NCBI GenBank assembly: GCA_964016105.1
Contig: CAXHEX010000009.1
Coordinates: forward strand, 62,001-126,000
Origin: Ketobacter sp964016105
Lineage (GTDB): Bacteria > Pseudomonadota > Gammaproteobacteria > Pseudomonadales > Ketobacteraceae
DNA length: 64,000 nucleotides
Direction: 5' to 3'
The translations under genes and the position numbers were made by a program. The notes under the pieces are model-generated. The model was not told the origin of the DNA, did no database searches, and worked only from the letters and a program-made list of their open reading frames with translations. This document shows positions 23,676 through 31,997 of this stretch, piece after piece. Each line of letters opens with the position of its first letter. The first letter of the stretch is position 1.

Positions 23676-25432
23676 CAGGACCCCTCCTTTACACTGGACA
23701 ACAAAGGTACGGACTGATCAATACGGCGCGACAATTGAATCAAAGTGCCGGTTCCAACCACACCGTCATCAATTTCTCCCACTCGGCGCTGGAATTCTTT
23801 CACTCTTTCCACCAGCTCCCCTTCATAGGAGGATCGCCCTAGAGCGGGCTCTGGCTTCTGCTCCAATATATCCAATTGCAAAGCAACCCATTTGGACAGG
23901 GGAGCAATGGTACCGGGGTGCATTGGGCCGTGATAAGTGGAAGGTTTTTTCCACAGCAGGTAATAGTGGCCGCGCCAGTATTGATCTAGATTTTCCAGGC
24001 TGACGGTTTGGGTCTGCCCCCCCAGGTAAAGACTGGCTGATTTGTCGGACAACCCCCGCATAACCACAAAGCGTTGCTCGCCTCTGTCATCGAAGAGCTT
24101 AAGCATCACGGGCAACCCGTAATGACGAATGGAACCCAGACTGCCCATGCGATTGAGGCAAGACAAACCTAACCCCTCCGCATATTGACAGGCACTGCCG
24201 TCGGTTTGCGCGTTGTATTGCTCCCCCCAGGCATCGAACAAATCGGAGTAGGCGTCAGCTTCGTTCATATTGCTGGACAACGCAAAGGCGTCACTAAAAC
24301 CCAATTGCTCGGGCTCTGGCTCAGGTTCTGGCTTCACCATTTCAACGGCTTCCGCCATGGGCTGCACCGGTGCCATAACGGCTAAGGGCGGCGGTGGTTG
24401 CACGGGGGAAGGCGCTTCGATCAAACTGCCTTGCATGGCGGGAGCCACGGCTTCGGCCTCGATGTTAGCGGACGAAACCGTTTCTGCTGGCAAGGTAGCA
24501 GGCCGCACGAAAACAAACCACAAAGCCCCCAGACACAGGGCCACAACCCCGGCAATAGCAGCCCCCACTGCAAAAGGCATCCAGCTTTGATTTAGGGTTT
24601 CAGAGGGAGAGGAAAATCGTTGACCCAACACTTCGTTGGCAGCCCCCGTGAGGGTAGCCATATCAACCACACGGGTTTCCCTAGCGTAGGCTCCCAGCAT
24701 GGCCCGATCACAAATTAGATTAATGATGCGGGGGATACCCCCTGAAATTTGATGAAGCCGTTGCAGCACCGGCTCCGAAAAAATAGAGCGGGGATCAATG
24801 GCCCCAGCAATGGCCAAACGATGGTAGACATAAGGTGCTACTTCTTCCGGTCGCAACGCCGTGAGATGGAACCGGGCGGTGACCCGCTGGGACAATTGCC
24901 GCAGCTCAGGCTGTTGAAACATCATCTGCAATTCTGGTTGACCCAGCAATACGATTTGCAGCAATTTTTTTTCGTGGGTTTCCAGGTTAGTAAGAAGGCG
25001 AATTTGTTCCAACACATCTGAACGCAGATTTTGCGCTTCATCAATAATCAATACCGTGTGACGGCCTTCTCCGTGTTGTTCAATGAGAAAGTTACTGATG
25101 CAATCCACATAATTTTTGATTGAAACACTATCATCGATGTAAGGAATGGACAGTTCATCGCAGAGTGTCGCCAGCAGTTCTTCCACTTCCAGCTTTGGAT
25201 TTAAAATGAAGGCAACGTCTGTGCCTTCGGGCACCTGCTCCAGGAAGCAACGACAGACGGTGGTTTTGCCGGTACCCACCTCCCCGGTGAGCAACACAAA
25301 ACCGCCATCACGACCCACACCATAAATCAGATGAGCCAGAGCTTCGTTGTGCTGCTGGCTCATATAGAGATAGTGAGGATTTGGCGCTATGGTGAAAGGG
25401 GGCTCGCTTAGATTGAAGAAACGTTCGTACAT
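23675..25432 (-). CDS. gspA: Type II secretion AAA ATPase GspA/ExeA with peptidoglycan-binding domain
   Basis: This 585-residue protein starts MYERFFNLSEPPF, with an AAA domain holding Walker A GEVGTGKTT at residues 50-58 and Walker B VLIIDEAQNL around residue 133. A membrane helix follows at about 285-310, then a Pro-rich linker and a periplasmic part ending in a peptidoglycan-binding domain (VERVKEFQRRVGEIDDGVVG). ExeA-like proteins multimerise on the wall and, with GspB, help assemble the GspD secretin. The gspM stop is directly before its start. Confidence 0.93.
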   Translation of the reverse strand: MYERFFNLSEPPFTIAPNPHYLYMSQQHNEALAHLIYGVGRDGGFVLLTGEVGTGKTTVCRCFLEQVPEGTDVAFILNPKLEVEELLATLCDELSIPYIDDSVSIKNYVDCISNFLIEQHGEGRHTVLIIDEAQNLRSDVLEQIRLLTNLETHEKKLLQIVLLGQPELQMMFQQPELRQLSQRVTARFHLTALRPEEVAPYVYHRLAIAGAIDPRSIFSEPVLQRLHQISGGIPRIINLICDRAMLGAYARETRVVDMATLTGAANEVLGQRFSSPSETLNQSWMPFAVGAAIAGVVALCLGALWFVFVRPATLPAETVSSANIEAEAVAPAMQGSLIEAPSPVQPPPPLAVMAPVQPMAEAVEMVKPEPEPEPEQLGFSDAFALSSNMNEADAYSDLFDAWGEQYNAQTDGSACQYAEGLGLSCLNRMGSLGSIRHYGLPVMLKLFDDRGEQRFVVMRGLSDKSASLYLGGQTQTVSLENLDQYWRGHYYLLWKKPSTYHGPMHPGTIAPLSKWVALQLDILEQKPEPALGRSSYEGELVERVKEFQRRVGEIDDGVVGTGTLIQLSRRIDQSVPLLSSVKEGS

Positions 25433-25945
25433 TTACTTTTGTAGTACCAGTTTTGCGCTAACCAGGCCTTGTTCCCTCTCTGCGTCCACTGATGCATTCA
25501 CAATTTTTACGCCATATCGGGTCTGCAGCCGGTGCAACCAGCGCACGGTGTTGTCAAAAGGTACGCTATCGAGCCAGATACGGAGCTTGCCATCGGACTC
25601 GGGTTCAAACCGCCTTACGGTGACCCCTAAAGAGGGCGCAGTGGAAGTGATGATGGTTTGCAAAGGCTGATCAGAGCGTGCTGTGGCCCGACCCTGGGCC
25701 GCCATTTTCCGCACATTGGATTCGTTATCCTTTACCCATTGCAACAGATCCTGTTTGGCTGCCAACTTCATCTCCGCCTGTTCAACCGAACGCTGGGCAG
25801 GAAGCACTAACAGCAATAACACCAACACCACTAAGGTCAGAGCCCCGAGCCCATTTACTAACATTCGCTCGGAATCGCTCAAACTGTCGTAACGTCGAAC
25901 GACAGGATCCAGGTGTGGTTGCAGTTTTTGAAACAACTCATTCAT
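25433..25945 (-). CDS. gspM: Type II secretion protein GspM
   Basis: This 170-residue protein has a short cytoplasmic part, one membrane helix (ALTLVVLVLLLLVLPAQ, about residues 35-51), and a periplasmic coiled-coil plus ferredoxin-like domain (GVTVRRFEPESDGKLRIWLD). GspM stabilises GspL on the inner-membrane platform. Its start overlaps the gspL end by 4 bp (ATGA). Confidence 0.88.
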   Translation of the reverse strand: MNELFQKLQPHLDPVVRRYDSLSDSERMLVNGLGALTLVVLVLLLLVLPAQRSVEQAEMKLAAKQDLLQWVKDNESNVRKMAAQGRATARSDQPLQTIITSTAPSLGVTVRRFEPESDGKLRIWLDSVPFDNTVRWLHRLQTRYGVKIVNASVDAEREQGLVSAKLVLQK

Positions 25946-27303
25946 GACCGTTCGCTCCTGATTTTCAACCGGGCCTTAACCACGCCCTTATCTTGGGTTG
26001 CGGAAGCGGTCTCCACAGCTAGGGCCGCTTTTTGCAAACGATTTTTAAAGTCTTCCAACTGATTAAAATCCTTGATCATCAGGTCCAGCCTAAGATCGCC
26101 TTGACCTTCATCAAACGCTACCCGACGGGGCGTGATGGCATTTTGCTGCGCCCGATTGACGTGAAATATTTGCTCCCCAGTTAACGCTAGCAGTTCCATA
26201 AAGCTTTGTTGCCCACCGCCGGAGCCTGAGGATTTAAGGTGTTGCTCCATTTGGCGCTTAACGTTAACAATACGCTTATCCTGGGGAAATAAGCGCTTGT
26301 ACAGTGTTTTGGTTTCAGCATCCACCCGCTGGGCTTCTTTGTCAATTTGCCAGGCTTGAGTGTGCATATAAACGCTATGAAGCAATACAAATATACCCAC
26401 CAAAGCCGCTATGGGTTTCCAATTAAATCCACTGGGGCGTCGACGGGCAGTGGTGCCGAACTTACCCTGAAGCAGGTTATTGGGGCGTTTCTTAAGGTTC
26501 ATGGCACTATGCAATTGATCGCATAGTAAAGCGAAATCGTTTGAAGGGATTTCTTCAAACACCACTTCGAATTCCTGGTCTGCCACAGCACCGGTTATCT
26601 GGGTTTTCATCCAGTTTTGCAAATTTTGATTAAGTTGAGCCTGGCACAATAGCACCCGCAGTACTTCAGGCTTATGGGGCCAATTGTCCATTATGGAGGC
26701 CAATACCACCGGAGCGGCGTCCATTTCGATGGCTAAGCCAGACAGCTCACCGTTCTTAACCATCATCTGTTTGCCATCAATCAACAGGGTCCACTCCTGA
26801 TCCGCCAGGGGCAAACACAGCATATCGGGCTGAACTGAATCCAAGGGCAAACCAAATTGGCTGAACAGCCCGCGAATGGCGGTCATCAGCTGGTTGGGCA
26901 CTGCCAACACGGGCACCCCCCCTTCCGAGGAGCGAGCACCGGCAACCAAATGTAATTGCGCCACATCCTGGGCCAAATGATCTTCAACCATGTAAGGCAA
27001 TGCTTGGGCCACATGGCGCATTTGTTTAGAGGGAATATTGACGTTGGTAGTAATGGTATTGGCGCCAGATATCACCAGATCTATGCCATATTGATAACTG
27101 TGGGGCCAACGGTGTTGTAACTGTTCCACAAAATCCACAAAGGGAACCAGCGAAGCTTCCCCTAAGCCAGAATCCGGGTCGGCGCTACACCATTCCACGT
27201 ACAGCTCTTCAGGCACATCCATGGGCTCCCCTTCCTGGAAGCCATCTAACAGCCTAAGCCATTGTTTTTCATTAACAAATCGAACAAATACCTTACTTGC
27301 CAC
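25942..27303 (-). CDS. gspL: Type II secretion protein GspL
   Basis: This 453-residue protein has a large actin-like cytoplasmic domain (residues 1-300) that binds GspE, a membrane helix near residue 318 (WKPIAALVGIFVLLHSVYM), and a periplasmic ferredoxin-like domain (GDLRLDLMIKDFNQLEDFKN). The features match GspL in length and order. It couples the ATPase to the platform. The stop overlaps gspM. The gap to gspK is 30 bp. Confidence 0.9.
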   Translation of the reverse strand: MASKVFVRFVNEKQWLRLLDGFQEGEPMDVPEELYVEWCSADPDSGLGEASLVPFVDFVEQLQHRWPHSYQYGIDLVISGANTITTNVNIPSKQMRHVAQALPYMVEDHLAQDVAQLHLVAGARSSEGGVPVLAVPNQLMTAIRGLFSQFGLPLDSVQPDMLCLPLADQEWTLLIDGKQMMVKNGELSGLAIEMDAAPVVLASIMDNWPHKPEVLRVLLCQAQLNQNLQNWMKTQITGAVADQEFEVVFEEIPSNDFALLCDQLHSAMNLKKRPNNLLQGKFGTTARRRPSGFNWKPIAALVGIFVLLHSVYMHTQAWQIDKEAQRVDAETKTLYKRLFPQDKRIVNVKRQMEQHLKSSGSGGGQQSFMELLALTGEQIFHVNRAQQNAITPRRVAFDEGQGDLRLDLMIKDFNQLEDFKNRLQKAALAVETASATQDKGVVKARLKIRSERS

Positions 27304-27333
27304 AGACTCTTTCCTAAATTGCTTTAGTTATCA

Positions 27334-28467
27334 TTATACCCGTTTTAGCGGATCAATCAGTTTTCGGCTTATGGTTTTGACCTTTATATCACTATTACTA
27401 CTGCCTGCGGCAATGGCAGGCCTGTATATTATGGACTCCATTATCACCGCCTTACCATTAATTATGGCCTTTGCTTCCAACAAAAAATACTCACTATTGA
27501 CGCTAAAGTTGCCCACGGGCTGCTGAGCAGCGCCCCCCGCCCCTGTGGGATTGCTGTTTCCAGACTGGGATCCAGTTAGGCTTCCGGGTGAGTTTGCAGG
27601 AGTGGCCGCACTTGCGGCCGTGGGCGTATAGGCCTTTTGAAATAGATCTGCGAGTGTGTCGAAGCCATCACCAACTTCTCTTGTGGTTTTCAGTTCTTGA
27701 TTAAAGCCTCCAATCGCTGTAATGATGTCATCTTCCGCCGTATTAAGGTTGAGGTTGGTTTTTACCGGCAAAAAACAAATCAAATCCTGGAGATCTTTAA
27801 CGTTTTGTGCGGTAAACCCTTCGATCAATAATAGCTCACTGGCATCGAACATAAGCTGGTTGGCGGTTCGATAGGGGGCTGGCCGGACAGCTCCTTCAGG
27901 GGTTAAATAATCCAAATCTTCCATGCCATCGGTCCCTGTAACATCAGAGTCAGGATCTAGCCAATCCACCAAACGCTCAATCAGCATATCAGCGGATAAG
28001 TTGATGTTGTTGGGGTCTGGGACCTTTTTCAGAGTCATCAACTTTTTCAACAATGCTCTTTGAGCCGCTTGAATATCCGAATCATCATCCATAATGGAAT
28101 TAATATTAAACCGTGACTGCAGATCGATTAGCTCGCCCTGAATCACTCCACCTTCCACTGGAATAGGCTGACCATTATACTCGTCCCATCTTTCTTTTCC
28201 CTTAACGTCTTTGAAAACCGGGTTATTGGGACTGTTGTCCTGCTTCAAATCTAGTATCAAACCTTGTTTAACCACATTCTCTGCCGCCAACAACAGGAAA
28301 AATGCCTGATCGCGGGATAGAAACGATGAGGTTCGTTTAATGTCCAGTTTTTGTCGATACCCAATATCCGTGGCGATTAGCGCCGCTAAGGCCACCATCA
28401 AAATCACCGTGATGAGCACGGTACCCCGCTGTTTTGCCCTCAACGCTGGCTTAAAATTCACACCCAC
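27334..28467 (-). CDS. gspK: Type II secretion minor pseudopilin GspK
   Basis: This 377-residue minor pseudopilin has a prepilin leader ending KQRG followed by TVLITVILMVALAALIATD. It lacks Glu at +5, as usual for GspK. The globular part holds the expected DLQSRFNINSI and VDWLDPDSDVTG segments, which include calcium-site aspartates, and the C-terminal part has a Gly/Ser/Ala-rich insert (about residues 287-322). GspK sits at the pseudopilus tip with GspI and GspJ. Its start overlaps gspJ by 17 bp. Confidence 0.93.
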   Translation of the reverse strand: MGVNFKPALRAKQRGTVLITVILMVALAALIATDIGYRQKLDIKRTSSFLSRDQAFFLLLAAENVVKQGLILDLKQDNSPNNPVFKDVKGKERWDEYNGQPIPVEGGVIQGELIDLQSRFNINSIMDDDSDIQAAQRALLKKLMTLKKVPDPNNINLSADMLIERLVDWLDPDSDVTGTDGMEDLDYLTPEGAVRPAPYRTANQLMFDASELLLIEGFTAQNVKDLQDLICFLPVKTNLNLNTAEDDIITAIGGFNQELKTTREVGDGFDTLADLFQKAYTPTAASAATPANSPGSLTGSQSGNSNPTGAGGAAQQPVGNFSVNSEYFLLEAKAIINGKAVIMESIIYRPAIAAGSSNSDIKVKTISRKLIDPLKRV

Positions 28468-29191
28468 CTCCCTGAGGAGTGCTGCCGGAATTGGGCTTTA
28501 ACACATCCACCATACAGTTAGCCACAAGATATTTACGGTTAATGGGCCCCATGTCGTCGGTTTCCAATTTAATGTCCACCACCTGCGGCAACAGCAAAAA
28601 CTCTCTATCAGGAATCAAACTGGGAGTGGGTTGGTTACCGGTAATCATACTGTCCGGTGGCCAGGTTACGCTGACGCTGGGAGTGTTTTGATCATTACGA
28701 TAGTGAAATTCAAAACTCAGACGGGTGACACCTTCTAATAGCTTGGTGCGAGTGGGCACGGTATCCTCAGCGCGATCCAACACCCGCCAATATGCCCGCA
28801 TAAGGTTGTTATCTTCCAGGTAATAGGACACCCGTTGTAATTCGGAACGGTGAACTTTGGAAAAAGGAGAACGGTTCCAGGCAGAGCGAGTGAACTCTAT
28901 GGCGCTGTCGGATTCGGCTCTAAAAGCGTAGAGAGGCTTTTCACTGCCAAATTCATCCCGAACGGAACGGGGATTCAGCTGGTTAAGGTCTTTTGAAATA
29001 ATATTAAACGCATATTGATAACGTTTAAGTCGCTCAGCGTTAGCCTCTGTGACTTCCTTGGTACGCTGAAAGCTGTCAAATGCAATGAACATACTGGATG
29101 TCATCACTGCAAAAATTGCCATGGCCACCAACAGCTCGATTAAGGTCATGCCGTCGTGGGTTCTAATTGCTCCGGATCCATAAGCCTTCAT
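28451..29191 (-). CDS. gspJ: Type II secretion minor pseudopilin GspJ
   Basis: This 246-residue pseudopilin has the cleavage site DG|MTLIELLVAMAIFAVMTS at residues about 14-32, with Glu at +5, and the GspJ body (RYQYAFNIISKDLNQLNPRS, RVSYYLEDNNLMRAYWRVLD). It is part of the tip complex. The start overlaps gspI by 4 bp, and the end overlaps gspK by 17 bp. Confidence 0.93.
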   Translation of the reverse strand: MKAYGSGAIRTHDGMTLIELLVAMAIFAVMTSSMFIAFDSFQRTKEVTEANAERLKRYQYAFNIISKDLNQLNPRSVRDEFGSEKPLYAFRAESDSAIEFTRSAWNRSPFSKVHRSELQRVSYYLEDNNLMRAYWRVLDRAEDTVPTRTKLLEGVTRLSFEFHYRNDQNTPSVSVTWPPDSMITGNQPTPSLIPDREFLLLPQVVDIKLETDDMGPINRKYLVANCMVDVLKPNSGSTPQGGGCEF

Positions 29192-29565
29192 TTTAGACTG
29201 GTCACAATGGTGAATACGGTGGCGAAATAATTGGGATCATCCTCCTCGCCTTGAATTCCTGCGCTAATGAAGACACCTCGCGCATATTCTGCCCCCTGCT
29301 TTTTAACCTGGGTATTCACGACCCATTCTCGACCGGCATATTCAACCTTATCCACTCGATCCGTCAACGGTGGATATTTGCCAGTTTGCAGCAGCTCCAC
29401 CATTTTATTGCTGGCGATCCAGTGGGCCACGGTTTTATTTTTAAGGTAAGTGGCGTTTTTGACGTTGTTCTGAATAGCGCCGCTCAGGGAAGCCACCGCC
29501 ACCGCGAAGATGGCTAAAGCCACTAATACTTCGATTAAGGTAAAACCGCTAGCGATCTTCTTCAT
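29188..29565 (-). CDS. gspI: Type II secretion minor pseudopilin GspI
   Basis: This 125-residue pseudopilin begins MKKIASGFTLIEVLVALAIF with the processing site after SG. The body matches GspI (NKTVAHWIASNKMVELLQTG, REWVVNTQVKKQG). It nucleates the tip complex. It overlaps gspH by 17 bp at the start and gspJ by 4 bp at the end. Confidence 0.93.
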   Translation of the reverse strand: MKKIASGFTLIEVLVALAIFAVAVASLSGAIQNNVKNATYLKNKTVAHWIASNKMVELLQTGKYPPLTDRVDKVEYAGREWVVNTQVKKQGAEYARGVFISAGIQGEEDDPNYFATVFTIVTSLK

Positions 29566-30286
29566 CTTCGTCTTCTTCGTGGGCTAGCCATACCCGGCCA
29601 GTTTCATCAGCAGATACAGTGGACAGGATTTCCTCATCGCTGTCATCGGCATAATAAAAATCCAATGTGAACGGGGTTAACTCGCCACTGGATAAAATGA
29701 TGATAGAAGGAATCAACTCCTCTTCTTCCTCTTCCAAAATTTCCGTGGCAGCCTTGGCCTGTTCACGTTGGTTTTCATCTTTCCCAGCTTCCAGATCAAT
29801 CTGTTCCTGATCCACTTCCAGAATCAATTCCACGTCGTCCCAAAGCTGGTACTCACGGAACGCCTGCTCATCGCTAATCAGGTTCCACTGGGGATTTGGG
29901 TCTGATTGATTGGCCACATCGATTTGAGGGGCTAGCTGTGATAATGAGTTGTTGCCGTCATTGCTGCCGCCGTCGCCATTTTGTCCATCTTGACTATCGT
30001 CGCCGTCCTCTGCTGCCGCTTGGAGGCTGGGATCTAATGGCGCTTCCCAGCGAACAAACTTATAGCTGTTCTCATCCAAGATAACGCCAATTTCCTGCTG
30101 ACTGAACATGGCCTCTTCCAGCGCCATTTCCACCAGGGTTTTAAACCGCCGTGCTTCTCGATCCAGTTCTTTTTGCGGATCGGAGTTCACCATGCTCACG
30201 GCGATCAAGCCAGTCATAATCCCAATAATGGTCACCACCACCATGAGTTCAATCAGGGTGAAACCGCGGTGGCGCTGGATTAACAT
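29549..30286 (-). CDS. gspH: Type II secretion minor pseudopilin GspH with acidic insert
   Basis: This 245-residue pseudopilin starts MLIQRHRGFTLIELMVVVTI and continues as GspH. It is longer than usual (about 160-190) because of acidic, Asp/Gly/Asn-rich and Glu-rich insertions at about residues 88-115 and 165-190 (including ILEEEEEELIPSIII), and it ends with a very acidic tail (AHEEDEDEEDR). GspH joins the helical shaft to the tip. The insertions may be surface loops of the shaft-to-tip junction in this lineage. Confidence 0.88.
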   Translation of the reverse strand: MLIQRHRGFTLIELMVVVTIIGIMTGLIAVSMVNSDPQKELDREARRFKTLVEMALEEAMFSQQEIGVILDENSYKFVRWEAPLDPSLQAAAEDGDDSQDGQNGDGGSNDGNNSLSQLAPQIDVANQSDPNPQWNLISDEQAFREYQLWDDVELILEVDQEQIDLEAGKDENQREQAKAATEILEEEEEELIPSIIILSSGELTPFTLDFYYADDSDEEILSTVSADETGRVWLAHEEDEDEEDR

Positions 30287-30295
30287 GGACTGGTT

Positions 30296-30733
30296 CTACA
30301 GGTCGTTAACAGAGATGTCGGCTCCGGTACCTTCGCCGCCTTCTACACCATCAGACCCGGTGGAAAACAGATCATAGGGGCCGTCCACTCCGGGGCTGAT
30401 ATACACATAGGGGTTTTGCCAGGGGTCCGTCGGGCTTTTCTTCAGATATCCACCTTCAGGCCAATAGCGAGCATCATCGGGTTTTTCCACCAACGCATCC
30501 AAACCCTGGTCGGTGGAGGGATAGCGATTATTGTCCAACTTAAACAGATCAAGTGCCTGTGAGATCGCCTGCAGATCACTCTTCGCTGCGGTAATATTGG
30601 CTTTGTCTGACTGACCTCCCACATTGACCACAACCAGGGTGGCCAAGACTCCCAAGATCGCCACTACGATCATCACTTCGATCAGGGTAAATCCCTTCTG
30701 GGCGGCTTTTGGAGCTATTTTTATTGCGTTCAT
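30296..30733 (-). CDS. gspG: Type II secretion major pseudopilin GspG
   Basis: This 145-residue major pseudopilin has KG|FTLIEVMIVVAILGVLAT and the GspG body: ALDLFKLDNNRYPSTDQGLD, ALVEKPDDARYW, then GGYLKKSPTDPWQNPYVYIS with the calcium-binding loop region. It is the main subunit of the periplasmic pseudopilus. The gene sits 10 bp before gspH and 41 bp after gspF. Confidence 0.97.
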   Translation of the reverse strand: MNAIKIAPKAAQKGFTLIEVMIVVAILGVLATLVVVNVGGQSDKANITAAKSDLQAISQALDLFKLDNNRYPSTDQGLDALVEKPDDARYWPEGGYLKKSPTDPWQNPYVYISPGVDGPYDLFSTGSDGVEGGEGTGADISVNDL

Positions 30734-30773
30734 TGTTTAAAAACTACCTTATTAAAATTTTAATTTATTTTAG

Positions 30774-31994
30774 CTAGCCAATCAGCGAGTTCATACTCAG
30801 GATTGGCATCATTATGGACAGCACGATCAACATCACTACCCCCCCCATCACCACGAGCATCAGCGGCTCAAACAACGCCACTATGGTGTCGATAAGATCA
30901 GACAGTTCCCGCTCCTGGTTGGTGGCGGCACGGGCCAGCATGGAATCCAATTCACCACTGTTTTCGCCGCTGGCGATCATTTGCATCATCATGGGCGGAA
31001 AGTGACCGGCTCCATCAAGAGCAGCAAACAAACTACTACCCTCTTTTAACTTTTCCGACCCCGCAACCACCGACTCACGGATACATACGTTACCCGCCAC
31101 CTGGCCGGAGATTTTCATGGCCTCCACTAAAGGAACTCCGCTGCGCGACAGTATACTCAGGGTGCTGGCCACTCTTGAGGCATCTAAGCCGCGGTTGATT
31201 TTGCCAAGCAAAGGTGCCTTTAACAACCAGGCATGCCAACGAAAGCGAAATGCGTCATTTTTCAGGGCTTGCTTAAACGCAAAAAATGCCCCTACACAAA
31301 CGAGCAGAATCAACCACCACCAATTTTGCAAACCTTCACTTGCCCCTATTAAGATGCGAGTTAAGGTTGGAAGTTCCTGACCTGAATCCGCAAACACGTT
31401 CACAATTTTCGGCACCACAAAGGTGAGCATCCCCACCACGATCAAGATGGCGAACAAGGTAAGTACGATGGGATAAATCATGGCGCCCTGAACTTTCTTC
31501 TTGGTGTGATAGCGGGCTTCGGTATAGTCAGCCAACTGCTCCAACACCAAATCCAGATGCCCGGAGTGTTCTCCCGCTGCCACCGTGGCGCGGTACAGAT
31601 CGGGAAAAGAGCTGGGAAACTCACTCAGGCTGCTGGCCAAAGAATGCCCTTCTACCACTTTGGCACGAATGGCCAGAATCATACTCTTGTTTCTTGGCTT
31701 TTCCTGCTGCTTTGATACTGCTTTGAGAGCCTCTTCCAGTGGTAAACCCGCCTGTAACAGGGTGGCCATTTGCCGAGTAACAATGGACAGGTCCGCCGCA
31801 CTGATGGACATTCTCGACAAACGGAACGGCTGAGAGTCGGATTTATCCGCTTTTTGCGTGGTGGTCTCAACCGATAGGGGCACCAAACCTTTTTCTTTAA
31901 GCTGCTGACGCACCTGTCGGGGGCTATCGCCTTCCAGCACACCCTTTTTTTGCTTGCCGCGCTCGTCCAGAACTACATAATCGAATGCTGGCAA
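30774..31994 (-). CDS. gspF: Type II secretion platform protein GspF
   Basis: This 406-residue inner-membrane protein has two tandem T2SSF domains and three membrane helices (near residues 170-195, 220-240 and 375-400), with the signature ALKAVSKQQEKPRNKSMILA region and the LSRSGVPLVEAMKISGQVAG repeat. It uses a TTG start at 31994; GGGAGG at the end of gspE lies about 8 nt upstream, and the first residues PAFDYVVLDERG match the family. It forms the platform core that GspE drives. Confidence 0.95.
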   Translation of the reverse strand: MPAFDYVVLDERGKQKKGVLEGDSPRQVRQQLKEKGLVPLSVETTTQKADKSDSQPFRLSRMSISAADLSIVTRQMATLLQAGLPLEEALKAVSKQQEKPRNKSMILAIRAKVVEGHSLASSLSEFPSSFPDLYRATVAAGEHSGHLDLVLEQLADYTEARYHTKKKVQGAMIYPIVLTLFAILIVVGMLTFVVPKIVNVFADSGQELPTLTRILIGASEGLQNWWWLILLVCVGAFFAFKQALKNDAFRFRWHAWLLKAPLLGKINRGLDASRVASTLSILSRSGVPLVEAMKISGQVAGNVCIRESVVAGSEKLKEGSSLFAALDGAGHFPPMMMQMIASGENSGELDSMLARAATNQERELSDLIDTIVALFEPLMLVVMGGVVMLIVLSIMMPILSMNSLIG

Positions 31995-31997
31995 AGG

